From: Sclerotiophoma versabilis
Lineage: Eukaryota; Ascomycota; Dothideomycetes; Pleosporales; Didymellaceae
Length of the DNA: 64,000 nucleotides
Assembly: GCA_012274445.1 (NCBI GenBank)
Contig: JAAROD010000069.1
Location: forward strand, 124,001 to 188,000
Reading direction: 5' to 3'
The stretch's first letter is position 1; each line of letters starts with the position of its first letter. The notes under the pieces were generated by a model. The model saw nothing but the letters and a program-made list of their open reading frames with translations, searched no databases and was not told the origin of the DNA. Shown here in pieces: positions 11,487 to 22,352 of the stretch. Both the position numbers and the translations under genes were made by a program.

Positions 11487-13210
11487 TCAGATTTGCGAAT
11501 GTCTCGAGCTTACACGCGCAAATTCAGCGGAAGGCGCTATGCTCTCCTCACTCTCATGAATCTCTCCAGGCACCGGTGCATGTGCTGTTTCTAGAGACAT
11601 GGGATGCATCTGCACTTGCTCTTTTTCCACAAGTTTGATACGCCATCTCATCTTTCCATCAGGATCCCTGAACCACCCAAGACGGGTGATAATCTTGTCT
11701 TCCTTCACGACTATGTCCAGGCCTTTCTCTCTGATGACTCCAAGCAGGTAATAACTGCCAGCGATGAGGACCAAGACGTCGGCGATGCATTCGATGTTGC
11801 GCTGCATACCGCCCAAGTACCTTCGTTGTACCGTTATGAGGACAATGAGTGTGACAATGAGCCATGCCAGGATACTTGTAGAGATCCAGAAGGCGACGAG
11901 GCTCATACGCAGTACTTCGATGCGAGAATTCAGAGTCCCTGTGACTGTCTGGCTGGTATTGCGCCGCGGCATATCGTCGAACTTCGGCGCGATAGTTTCA
12001 TTCGGCAGATACTGGACTGGCATGTCTTTTATCGGTGGGCTCGCCTTCAGATCAAGTCCAATAGGCTGGTAGGCCCAACCGCCGTTCTATTGAGAGATAT
12101 CGTTGTTCACGAAATGCTGGAAAAAAGTAGAGAAGATCTTTCGTGAAGTCTGAAGGAGGACACCTGGTTTCAATAAAGCGACCGGCAGGCGTAGGTTCTG
12201 ATAGTCGGGTTTGGAGAGGTCCCGTTGTACTGAGGTTTGGTCCACCAAGGCGTGCTTACCATCAAAATCCCGTGCATAGGGCAATCTTCATTTACAGTGG
12301 AGTCAGAAGCCTGTTGGTACTTGCTCAGGTCGCGCGTGTCGTTCCATATAGTGGAATCCTTTATATTCATTGCATTCACGAGATATTCCCGAGTAAGGTT
12401 AACCCGGAAGCCATCTTCTGACACAAACTCCATGGTGGTTGCCAATGGCTTGTGTGTTCCAGAAACAGGAATTCTATAAGATCCTTGACTCCTATTTTGT
12501 CGAGTACTGCAGACAAACTCGTTTCGGTAGACGGTTGTCTCAGCTTTCTAGGATTGTGGACTAGAAGATCGATACCGCCATATTGAACCATGATGTTCGG
12601 GAGGCCAAAATGGAGAGATGATATGAGTGTCAGTCACCAAAGGCGAGGTGCTGTAATTGTGGAGGATCGTGCCCGTTGTGCGGAGATATGTAGCACGTTC
12701 AACTCGTGGGGCTAGTGCCGATGTCTTGTTGAGTACAAGGCGGTACAAATTAACGGTGCTTGACAGCTGAGCCTCTCTCGACGTCAGCAAAGCTGCGGAT
12801 ATGGGCGAGCTGCCGAGAATAGCTAGAATGAGGACGGTGCACGACAAAATAGCGGCCCAGCTCCATGACCCGCCGTTCCGTCGCTTCTGGAACCCATGTG
12901 CGAGTGATATCCACCTGGGCTTGAACTTCTCCAGCAGCGTGTATTGGGAGATTGCTACTTGCTCGATCGGCCTGGCTAGTCTGGCAAATGGCTCTGTCAT
13001 CTTCGCCGCGCCAAGGATCATGGCGGTCAACTGCGTGTAGATGATAGCGATTAGAGTTTGTATGAACTTCCAGCCAAACATATCCGAATCTTCAGAACCC
13101 AAACCAGAATGTTTTTGAGAGTACCAGAGCAACGTCATTACTAAAATTGCGAGCAGGACAGATAGAGTGGTTGGAATGACCATGAAGCACCAGCGAAGTG
13201 CGAAAGACAT
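11487..13210 (-). pseudogene. DUF3433-like multi-pass membrane protein, two in-frame stops
   Basis: One frame runs from Met 13210 with N-terminal membrane segments and the family-like YTQLTAMILGAAK and EPFARLARP. It continues through a 62-base intron (12198-12259) to a second membrane region (about 11700-11900, with SRIEVLRMS, AWLIVTLIVLITVQRRYL and ADVLVLIAGS) and ends at 11487. TAG codons interrupt it at 12548-12550, where relatives have Trp before KAETT.Y, and at 12087-12089 before NGGWAYQPIG. The flanking reading frame is otherwise intact, so these look like nonsense mutations rather than introns. Each is explained by one CpA-to-TpA change. The family's function is unknown. A sequencing error, or a longer intron 12541-12630 removing the first stop, is less likely. 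An upstream exon may be missing. Confidence 0.7.
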
Positions 13211-13664
13211 CCATTGGAGATCTGCATTTGTGTCAGGATGACTTGTATTTCTAGAGACGAGGAAGTTATTTAGAAAGCAAAAGGCTGACTTGTTAGATCA
13301 GGTGGCTGAGTGTAAAGCCCCAAGAATAATACGCCCCCACAGGACAATTCTTGTGATCCAGGGCATCGTGGTACAGCAGGGCTTAGCTCTGGAGAACGCA
13401 CCAGTAGGGTGAACAGGGCTGTTACTCAGTCTAGTGTCGCTTACACCGGTATGACATCTCGCGAAGAGGCATGCTCACTCATTGACGCACGTCTCTTCAA
13501 GGTTGCATGTCCTTCCAGCTCATAAACGGCCCTTCGCGCGTAAGATCATCTACATTCCCCGTTTACTTGCGCCACGACAGGACTTGTACCCAAGGAAGAA
13601 CCCATTCTAGGCAGAGTATTCCTACAAATGACGCACAGCATTAGACGTAGTCGTCAGACAAGCC
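13211..13664. other. Intergenic region, no gene seen
   Basis: This is the 5' flank of the DUF3433-like gene and the 3' flank of the CoA-binding gene. The DUF3433 frame stays open for about 35 codons upstream of its first Met, so part of a lost or spliced N-terminus may lie here. Confidence 0.4.
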
Positions 13665-14345
13665 TCACAGCCTTGACCACTCTCTCCCAGCAGCCTCCAA
13701 CCCCGCCTCACCATCAACAAGTACACACCACCCCTCTCCACCTCTCCCGCCATCTCCAGCAATCGCAGCCTTGAAGTTTGCCTGTGCATACTCTAACACA
13801 TCATCGTTGAAGCTGCCCGGCTGAAGCCATACAGCAGGCACACCAGCCTCCTTAGCCTCTTTCAGGAGCTGCTTAGTGACAGCTGGCGGTGTAATGACGG
13901 ACAGCGAGTATTCTGAGGCGGGTGGGTTCGAAAGCGCAGTTGGTGATGGGACGGTTGTGTGCTCGCGCTTTAGAACGGAGATAGTGGGCGAGCGGGGGTT
14001 GATCGGTGTTACGGGGAGAGAGTGCTGGAGGTACCAGGCGTATACTTGATTGCGTGTATCAGTACACATCTGAGCTAATCGGCTTCTGAATTGATGAGTG
14101 TTGCTATGAAGCTACTACATACCTCGGTGCCCAAATTTAGAAGGGTCAGAAGATGCACCTGCCACAGCAAATCGCGGTGACGAAAAAAATGTTTTGAGAG
14201 CGGCTTCCATTTTCGCGTCGCGATTCTGACTTCTTGTTGTTGGCATGGATGTTTTGTTGTTCGTATAAATAGGCTGACTTGTGCTATGGGAGCTGAAGAG
14301 GGAGCTGGGAGAGTTGCAATGGTGGGAAATTGATGCAAGACGCAT
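13665..14345 (-). CDS. CoA-binding (YccU/Rossmann-like) domain protein
   Basis: Two exons, 14123-14345 and 13665-14044, with a 78-base intron, give about 200 residues. The join restores FGHRVYAWYL across the splice. The core reads FAVAGASSDPSKFG, then LPVTPINPRS, SVITPPAVTKQLLKEA and PAVWLQPGSFND. This is the pattern of the small CoA-binding domain proteins: a nucleotide loop near the start and WLQPG in the second half. The first 35 residues are Ser/His-rich and could be a targeting peptide. The ATG encoding residue 34 or that encoding residue 46 are alternative starts. The C-terminal GDGGRGGEGW loop is low in complexity. The cellular role of this family is not established. Confidence 0.85.
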
Positions 14346-14937
14346 GTCATCCGGCCAGAGGATTTTGCCAGGCAGCGACAGGCTAACGCAAAGGGGCAGG
14401 CTGCTGTAAATATTTCAATATATTCTCATAGTGTTTCCAATATATTCTTATAGTCAAAGCTACTGGAGATTGAGCAGGTGCTTGGTGTCTGGTGCATGCA
14501 GATAAGCTTATCCATAAGATTGGCCGACAGCTAAGCAGGCTCTGGGTCATACCCCACTAAATTCGGAGTTCCGAACCAGCACCACAATGAAGGTGCTGCA
14601 GCCACTCTTAAAGTTAGAGTTTGCTTCTATGAACCAATGTTCATGTAGGTAAGAGTAAATACCGTCAGTATAGTAGAGTTAAAATGCTTTAGAAACATAT
14701 TTGGAATAAGTTTTACCCTTTTACAATAGCCTATAGCTGTCTAGCTAGATCCTATAGCATGATCGCTCGGAACGAATGAACCGAGGTACGCGTCACGTCA
14801 TTGCTACGCGCCTCGCGTGCTTTGGCAGAGCAACGATATGCGGCAGGCGAACATGGAGCCGATCAACAAACTTGACAATTTAGGAACACGAGATGCCTCA
14901 TTCAAGGAACTATATTAAACTACACAATATTCCACAT
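14346..14937. other. AT-rich, TpA-rich spacer
   Basis: No gene was seen. About 14400-14460 and 14640-14770 are rich in TATA and CTATAG-like steps compared with neighbouring spacers. This could be old RIP-mutated or decayed repeat DNA, but no element can be recognised. Confidence 0.35.
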
Positions 14938-16165
14938 CTACTTGAACTCGGCAAATGCGAGCTCGTACGCCAAACCAAGGGTCAGCTTTGCGTGCTGGAG
15001 CATGTGATCAAAGCTGAGGTACTCAATCTTGTCCTCGGTTGTGTGAATCTTGTTGTCAGAGTACTTGAAGTCTGACTCAATAACGAAAGCGGATGGGTAG
15101 CCAGCCTTGGATGCGCTGGCGTGATCCGAGCAAGCGTAGCCGCACTTAGTCAGGATGTAAGGAATGTCGCAGTACTCGGTGATGACCTCTTTAATGAAAT
15201 CGGTGAGACCAGGGTCGACAAAATCGGTGATGACACCGACTGACTCTGGCTCGCCATTATCAAGTGTCTTCTGCACGTAGCCAGTCATGTCTTGCTGCAG
15301 CATAGCCTTGACATCACGACGCTCCTTTTGATATGACTGGAAAATTGCCTGACTTCCCAGCAGACCGCCCTCTTCGGCTGAGTACCAGTGGAACTCAACT
15401 GTGTTCTCCGCCTTGCCCTTCAAGATGTCCTCCGACTTGAGCAGCACTCGCAATGCCTCCAAGATGGTCACGGTACCGCTGCCGTCGTCGTCTGCACCAG
15501 GTGCGGCGAGGATGGAAGGCAGAAAGAGATTGATACTGTCTTGATGTGCTCCAATCACAACAGTCTTGTTACTTTTGCCCGGAATAGTGGCGATGATGCT
15601 GGACTGGCCCCAAGGGTGAGGGAAGGCCTTCACAAACGCGTCCTTGGCACCTGCATCCTTCAAAGTGCCATCCACCTGCTTGAGCAGCCACGCTGACGAC
15701 TGAGCGCCGTACTGCGACTTGTAGTAACGGGTGTGAAACGACGTGAACGTCTCGAGGTGGTTGCGCATATTGTCCTTCTCCAGTTCCTTCAGCAGAGGAA
15801 TCACTGTCTTGTTGTGTGCGGGTTTCGAAGGGAAAGTGACCTTCTTCGCAGCAATCTCTTGGCTGAGAGTGCTGAGGTCGTCGCTGTGTGTAATGTCGAA
15901 GAAGTTGATGTTTTGCTATGACTGTCAGCACTCCGCATTCACTCACGATGTGTTGCATGTCTTAAAGTATACATACACGACGCAAAGCCCACTTCTCGTC
16001 CTCAGTCACCCATCGTGTCTCACCGGGAGATAGCTCGATCAGGTAGTGGTCTGGCTCATCGATTGTTACTTGTGGGGTCTGAAGCACGACCTGTGGGTCT
16101 TTGGGCGTGGCAACAGCTGCAGCAAGAGCTACAGCTGACAGAGACAGAAGCACCGAGGACTTCAT
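14938..16165 (-). CDS. LAP1: Leucine aminopeptidase 1, secreted M28 metallopeptidase
   Basis: Two exons, 15977-16165 and 14938-15915, with a 61-base intron, give exactly 388 residues, the usual length of fungal LAP1. A signal peptide covers about residues 1-18, followed by a propeptide-like stretch (VLQTPQVTIDEPDHY). The M28E metal-site motifs are all present: GAHQDS, PGADDDGSGT, SAEEGGLLGS, QQDMTGY and the C-terminal KIHTTED. CGYACSD supplies the conserved disulfide region. The enzyme removes N-terminal residues, preferably Leu, from peptides outside the cell and binds two zinc ions. It lies beside the secreted FAD oxidase and a caspase-like gene, with no sign of co-regulation. Confidence 0.95.
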
Positions 16166-16463
16166 AATTGTTGATGGTTGGTGTTGTAGGGTTGATGAGT
16201 GTTGTTCTCACGATGCCTGGAGTTGCCGCGACAATTAGATAGCGAGCTGTCCAAAACGGGTAAGGCGCATGCCGTCATCGATCATGGTCACGCGTCACGT
16301 CGGTACGTTCAAAACCCTAATTAGACAAACATCTGCAACTTATACAAAGTTAATTTACAAAACATGCGGGTATCTAATAACGCCAAAGGACCACGAAGAG
16401 CAGAATTGACAGTTCACACAAAGGCCGAATCAAGGTCCCTCAACGGCTCCGGCCACTGCTAGC

Positions 16464-18222
16464 TCAAAAAGTACCAGCGCGGTGAAGTCCGTAGACAATG
16501 CTTTCCGAAACAGCGCTACACTTCTGCGCTTCCAGCTCGACACGTTCGTCCAACTTACGTACTGCACCAGGGTTTTGGAGCCACACAAGCGCTATACACA
16601 CTGCCAGGAGCACCAACTTCAACCTGTCCTCTATGGAGTATGGCACAGCTAGGAGCAAGCCTATCATCGTCAGAGCCTTGAGCACATAGAACCAAGGTCG
16701 ATCCCCTGTCCAGATAGCTGGATAGAGTTTCTGTGTGGGAGGCTCCTGGTGCTGTGGTTTCCATGCGGCGATCTCGAACGATCGCGACGAAGCACGGGCT
16801 GTCGTTCTTCGCGTCCGGCTTTGAGGACGACTTGGCATTCGGACATTGCGAACGTGTGACGGTCTCTTAGGCTCCACACGGACTTTGAGAGTCGAGGGCA
16901 TACCCGGTCTTGGTGTTCTTGCTGCCGCGACGTTTCGCCTGAGGGCACTCAATACCTTGCGGATGGTGTGCTCCTGATCACGTTCTTCCATTCTGACCCA
17001 CTGAATTTGGCGAACCGGAACGCCTAGTTCCTTACACATCTCAGGGAGCTTGCGTGCAAGCGACTTGATCTGACTATCTTGCAGGTCCGCCGTCTTAAGG
17101 GAGAACTGAAGGAGGAGCGAAGCCTTCTCCGGGTCCTGTTTGCGGAACGACTCCTCCCTTTCTTGAGAATGGTCCAGAGGTCCCAAGTTGATTTGGCGCC
17201 TGTACTTACAAAGCCGGTCCCAGATGTAAGCGCCCTGCGTGAGACGTATCTTGTTGATCCTCTCCATGAGTTTGATTACAGGGAAACAATCGCCTTCCGA
17301 TTCGCATCGCAACTCTTCGAGTGATTGACATAACGCGTTGGTAAAAGATGTTTCCCCCGGGCCACTGGTCCGTCCCTCTACAGCAGAAGCGGCTAGCAAC
17401 TGGTAGGCACGAATTCCTTCGGTCATCCCTTTCCAAGCTGCCATGCTTGCGAAGCAGCAGTCAAGGATCACCAGCACGTCGCCCTGCGCATACTTGATTA
17501 AAGGCTTTTCTGCTTCGTTCCATGTTGCGGTAGGTGGGAAGGCTCCTGTCATGCTGTTCCAGTCATCTGTGCTGTCTATCATTAGTACACACATTACAGC
17601 TTGTCCGGGCAACTTACGCCGATAGTTGCAGTAGTGGTTGCCCTCCATTATTGTCCCCCAATTTGTTGCCATGGCCCGTGTAGTACACAATGAGAAGAGT
17701 GTCCTCTTCATAATGCTGTTCTACATGCCAGGCAATGGCTCTGTTGAGACCAAGTTGAGGTGGGCTGTTATTCCGGATTGTCTCAACTGTACAGTTGTAG
17801 CCAAAACGATACTCAAAGATTCTTTTCAGTCTCTTTATCTGTTCGTTATATTGTTAGTCATGGAAGATAGCCATATCATGCGCACGTACCTCTTCGTTGT
17901 GACCTTGGAAGTCATCGATGCTCTCGTGCCATCGCAGAATGAGGACCTCGACCTTGCGGTATCCATTGGGGACTTCAAGAACATCATTGGAGACTTTTTG
18001 GAAGATAGAAGCTCGCTCAGCCTCCCGTTTTAGCTCTTCTTTCTCTTCAGGGCTCAGTCCATCCGAGTCCTCGATAGCTGTTGGGGTGTCTTGCTTTGGG
18101 AGCTTTGTCTGCAGTAAGCCCAAGTTTGACTTGGACTCACCGGTAACGGCTGTGGATATCTGAGCGTGTGCTGGCATGTTGTACAACTCTACTGCTCCAG
18201 GACGACCCATCAGTACTCGCAT
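16464..18222 (-). CDS. Caspase-like (peptidase C14) protein with C-terminal membrane hairpin
   Basis: Three exons, 17890-18222, 17618-17838 and 16464-17571, with introns of 51 and 46 bases, give about 553 residues. The caspase fold runs from about residue 88 to 290. The beta-strand RKVEVLILRWHE opens it, YYTGHGN carries the catalytic His (about 167), and VLVILDCCFAS carries the catalytic Cys (about 223/224). A basic Arg/Ser/Pro linker (about 390-450) follows. Two hydrophobic segments near the C-terminus (WFYVLKALTMIGLLLAV and LKLVLLAVCIALVWL) are separated by a short charged turn, suggesting a hairpin anchor. It lacks the long N-terminal Q-rich prodomain of type I metacaspases. It resembles the fungal caspase-domain proteins linked to cell death and NLR signalling. 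Substrate and location are inferred only. Confidence 0.85.
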
Positions 18223-18748
18223 TGCTTTTAAGCTCCTATGGTGTAGTCTATATCAGACCTGCCCCAGATTAAAGGACCCCACTGAGGGACCGTTCGAGGC
18301 GGAGCAGCTCTTGCTCAGCCCAAGTCTCGATACGAACCGTGCGCGAAACCCTACAGAACGCCTCTTCGCCTTGGGGCTGTCTTTCAGTTGCCTTCTTAGA
18401 TTCCATTACGCTGATTGGTTGTCGAGAAGCCGAGACATAGCCCACTGTCAGCCTACATTACACAACAGCCTGAAGGACCAATTACCCCTCAATTTGACCC
18501 ACCACTCCCTCTATGTATCCTGGTCAGAACTGGTCATCCTTCAATAAAGTAAAGCCTGAGGCTCAGTCTCACACAACGGATTAGTCCTCCGCGGGGGTCC
18601 AGGCATGCAGAGTTGCCTACCGCCTTTCCTCAAGCTTGGAATAATAGATAAGGACACCTGTGCCTTGCTCTCTGCCTTATGGCCTCAGTGCATCCCAAAA
18701 CAACGAAGACTATACATCAAATTGTGAAGCGTTTCGCGTCCACTAAGC
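18223..18748. other. Intergenic region, no gene seen
   Basis: This is a divergent spacer between the caspase-like gene and the small candidate gene. No protein-like frame was found. Confidence 0.45.
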
Positions 18749-19151
18749 ATGTCAGAAGAGGTAGGGCGGGTCGGCCCTTGATACCACTGGACAGAAGAAG
18801 CTGACCGGTGTCTTGGCAAAACATAGGTTACGGAAACTATTCCTGACAATGAGCGATACAAGTCTACTGTAAAGGAAGATGGGAACGCTAAAAAGGTGCG
18901 CTCTGTGAGACACGGAACAAGAAGCGAGCTGACTGCTTCGAAAGCGTCGTGCGAAGTACTCAGTTGGTGACCCAGTGACGACCATAGTTTCTGAGCCAAC
19001 AATCGACGGTAAAACTGTTTCGAAGTACAAAAATTTTACCATTGCTTCAAAACAGCTTTCCGGTGGCTCGTGGAAGTACCAACTTAACTTTAAAGATGCC
19101 TTGTATGACGGTGGACGGGAATTTGCTGAGACTAGCCTGTCGAAGACATGA
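18749..19151 (+). CDS. Small SH3-like candidate protein
   Basis: No single frame is long, but splicing joins a coherent protein: 18749-18760, 18827-18895 and 18945-19151, about 95 residues. The first intron has a GTAGGG donor and an ACATAG acceptor. The second is 49 bases with a CTGAC branch site, or 40 bases if the donor at 18905 is used, which adds three residues. The last exon is 68 sense codons with KYSVGDPVTT, PTIDGKTV, GGSWKYQLNF and ALYDGGREFAE. The spacing of VGD, WKYQL and EFAE resembles small SH3-like or Tudor-like barrels. I cannot name a family. The start rests on a four-codon exon, so the 5' end is the weakest part. Confidence 0.45.
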
Positions 19152-19367
19152 TCCGGTTAGGGTCTTGATTCGCCAATAACGATATGGACGCATATTGAGA
19201 GGGGTTGCATCCCAAGCTGAGCAGGCGCAGTCTGTGCCCTGTTGCCCTGTTCATCCCGTTTATATATTCAGGTTGGATCAACAATCAGCAATCGTTACAA
19301 TCAGATCTTCATCTCTCCATTGCATGCTTCAGACTACAATATTACTTCGTCACCTCCAGCTTACATC

Positions 19368-20597
19368 ATGTCGTCCGCCGGATCAACTTGTAACAGCCCT
19401 GATCTTGAAAAGGGTGTTGCATTTGACCGCAGCTCCACGACGATTGAGCAGGAAGAAGATTCACGTGCGAATGGCCCCCACACACACTATGCTTTATTGC
19501 TGTGCTGACACTGCTAAGCCCAGCTGACTGAGGCCGAGAAGAAGGAACAAATTTACGGGACAATCACGGAGCCATGTAGGTTACTCAAGCTGTCCTAGTC
19601 GTGTGTAAAGTATGCTAACATGTGAACAGTGCAGAACTACCCTGAAGGATTTCCACTTCAGGCGGCGTTCCAATCCAGTGAACCAAGTTGGTCCTTATAT
19701 CGTGGATTCAACTACTTACATGCTCGCGTCATTATTGAGCTTCAGGATGAATTGCGATGCCTGGAGACTAAGCTCGCAGGCATGGACAAGATCGATAATG
19801 ACAATGGTGAAGAACATCGACTGCGGTCACGTGATGATCAAGGTGAAGTACGTACACAGTTAATTTGCAGCATACGAGAGAAACTCGTGCAGTACGGTTA
19901 GTAATCATACACAACCTTGTAGATTTGGCCAAGATCTGACCTGTACTAGACGAGATGTTACTAAAGGCTAGGGAGATCAATACACTCCAGAAGCCTTCCA
20001 ATCGCGATTACAAGAGCATTCGCTTGTGGTTTTGGAACAAAAAGCCAGTATATGAAGATGAGGAGAGGTTCATTAAGCGTAGAGAAGATCTTGTGTCTTT
20101 GCGACACGGACGTGAGTGGTCCAGTTTCGATGGGTTTGTGGAGAACTGCCTCCGGAAGATGCACTGCAAATTTGTCCAGGTAAGTGCTGTTACCACGCGT
20201 CGCTCACAATGCTGAAATTAGCTCCTAGAGGATTTTCGCTACGAAAGAGCTTCTGGAGAAGAATGGCGACGATCCCCACGTTATCTACTACTCACCTGCT
20301 CGAGTCGAAAAACTGGTCGGTGTTATCATCACCTTCATCATCTTCGTTCTGCTCATCCTTCCCGTGGTCGCCATGTACAAGCTTACCTCTATTGGGGAGC
20401 GCAACTCAACATTTGACGCAGTAGGCGTGCTCGTGGTCTTTACATTGCTTTTCTCAGCAGCCATGTCCCTCCTGACGAAAGCCCAACGACATGAGCTATT
20501 TGCTGCCTCAGCCGCCTACTGTGCGGTACTGGTAGTATTTATCAGTAACTTCAGCAATGATGCCAACGCCTCAAATGCAGGTGGTGGACGAGGATAA
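19368..20597 (+). CDS. DUF6594 membrane protein
   Basis: Five exons, 19368-19464, 19519-19575, 19630-19896, 19950-20179 and 20229-20597, give about 339 residues. The joins restore the family's opening, NYPEGFPLQAAFQSS, then YRGFNYLHARVII and LQDELRCLETKLAGMD. The middle is charged and helical. The C-terminal third has three hydrophobic segments: VGVIITFIIFVLLILPVVAM, DAVGVLVVFTLLFSAAMSLL and LFAASAAYCAVLVVFI. This architecture, a soluble helical N-terminus and about three membrane helices, is typical of the DUF6594 family, which is greatly expanded in ascomycetes and of unknown function. The short first two exons are the least certain. Confidence 0.8.
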
Positions 20598-20922
20598 AGG
20601 TCATTGGTCCCCTATTCGCGTTGCGCCTGGTGGAACCAAAAGGAGTTCTTCTTTTCGTTCCACCGAAAAGTGTTAGCCAGAACTTTGTTGTTCTCTTCTT
20701 CTTTTGATCTCACTTATTGAAGCCGAGTAACTTCTTCACCATGTCTCGCTCACTCTGGTTTGTTCACTTGGCATATTTCTGCACCGCTCCCGTTCTGCGA
20801 AAGGACTGTCACTCCCTCTACTAGTATGAGGTCGAGGTTCCGCTTTTCTTCATTAGAAACGACAGCCCCAGGGCGCTATGACTTGAATTATATGAAGAAA
20901 TGTCAATGCATACATTGTACAT

Positions 20923-21171
20923 ATGTTGCGGTTCACGTTGACACCTTTTCTACCAGTCAAGTCGATGACATTATGCCGTTACCTGAAAACTTATAAAGTC
21001 TTCAACATCTTCAACACAGCCTCCTCCCCTTTCATAGACCTTCTCAAACCTTCAAGACTGTATTGGTACCATCCGTTTGAGCTAGATCTAGGACGTAGAC
21101 CCTATGTAAGTACTTTGGGCAGATTCTCTGTCTCGCCATGGTTCTCGTCTGCATGACAGTCTTTTGGATAG
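20923..21171 (+). CDS. Weak candidate small gene
   Basis: A 61-codon frame starts with ATG at 20923 and reads naturally (KTYKVFNIFNTASSPFID, RLYWYHPFEL). It runs into a consensus GTAAGT donor at 21106. An acceptor ending at 21159 gives a 54-base intron and a three-codon last exon, 64 residues in all. No domain is recognised. It may be one exon of something longer or chance. The rest of 20598-21536 shows nothing. Confidence 0.22.
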
Positions 21172-21536
21172 CTATCGAATTCCTGCTTCGGCTCGACTCA
21201 TCCAGAAATGTAAAGTAGAATGAGCAGCCAATGCGATAATTATCATGTGCTCTCGAAGTCTGTTCTTCCTCCTTTTCGGTTGTGTGTTAGTGTACTTTGA
21301 GAAGGAGGAACGGCCCATGTCCCGATGAACCCCGCAACGTGCCCCACCAGGATCCTGCGAACTTGCCATTACGGCGACTCCTTCGAAAGTCAAGTCGCCC
21401 CAGGATTGTACTGGTAATCATAGCGTTCAACTGCGGGTGAAGCCAAGTTTGATTGTGAATAGAGCTCTGCAATACGTCTTCTCAGATTGACGACGTCATC
21501 CGAGTACGCTCCAAGAAGCATTACATCGAAGACAAC

Positions 21537-22352
21537 ATGGCCATGAAACATATCGTCTTGATCACCGGCGGAAACACTGGAATCGGCTACGAAACCGTCA
21601 AAGCCCTCTACGCATCCTCCGAAGCATACACGATCCTGATGGGCAGTCGCTCCCTCGACAAAGCTAAAGCGGCCATTGAAACTCTCAAAAACGAGAACAC
21701 GAATTCGGAGTCCGACATTATACCAATCCAACTCGATATCGAAGACGACCAATCAATCCAAGATGCCTTGGATGAAGTCAAGGAGAAATACAAAAAGATC
21801 GACACCCTGATCAACAACGCCGGCGGCTCCTTCGACGGCCTCATGCGAGACGACTCCTCACCCTCAGCTATCCGCGCAGCATGGAATAAATCCTACTCGG
21901 TCAACGTCACCTCCACCCAAGTCTTCACCACGACTTTCATGCCTCTCCTCCTGGCCTCCAACCAGCCCCGTCTCCTCTTCGTCACATCCGGTCTCTCATC
22001 TCTGACTACCGCCTCCTCGGGCAAACTCTCTGCCACGATCCGCGAGCCCGGTAAACCAGGCTGGCCGAAGCCGTTCACGCCTAGTCAAGTTGCGTACCGC
22101 AGCAGCAAGACGGCGCTGAACATGATGATGCTGGACTGGGTGAGGGCGCTGGAGCCGGACGGCGTGAAAGTATTTGGAATCAGCCCTGGGTTTCTAGCGA
22201 CCGGGTTGGGCGGAATGGGAGCAGAGTTTATGAGGAAGATTGGCGCGGGTGAGCCGCATTTGGGCGGGGAGTTGATTAGGGACGTTGTGCAGGGGAAGAA
22301 GGATGCGGATGCAGGGACGGTTGTGAATAAGGATGGGGTGCAGCCTTGGTAG
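21537..22352 (+). CDS. Short-chain dehydrogenase/reductase (SDR)
   Basis: A single exon of 271 residues. The N-terminal Rossmann motif is TGGNTGIG (classical TGxxxGxG). D-rich IQLDIEDD follows the dinucleotide fold, LINNAGG is the NNAG motif, and YRSSKTALN holds the catalytic Tyr and Lys. Ser residues in FVTSGLSS lie at the expected catalytic position. A basic SRSLDKAK after the second strand suggests NADP(H). The substrate cannot be told from the sequence. The gene is transcribed towards the NLR gene. Confidence 0.93.
   Translation: MAMKHIVLITGGNTGIGYETVKALYASSEAYTILMGSRSLDKAKAAIETLKNENTNSESDIIPIQLDIEDDQSIQDALDEVKEKYKKIDTLINNAGGSFDGLMRDDSSPSAIRAAWNKSYSVNVTSTQVFTTTFMPLLLASNQPRLLFVTSGLSSLTTASSGKLSATIREPGKPGWPKPFTPSQVAYRSSKTALNMMMLDWVRALEPDGVKVFGISPGFLATGLGGMGAEFMRKIGAGEPHLGGELIRDVVQGKKDADAGTVVNKDGVQPW

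Noticed and set aside
12190..12260. Frame change in the DUF3433-like gene near 12200
   Set aside because: Explained by a 62-base GTAAGC...CAG intron (12198-12259), unlike the two TAG codons, which have no plausible intron.
17569..17620. Apparent stop inside the caspase domain after QLSA
   Set aside because: The TAA is part of a GTAAGT donor. A 46-base intron joins the two halves in phase.
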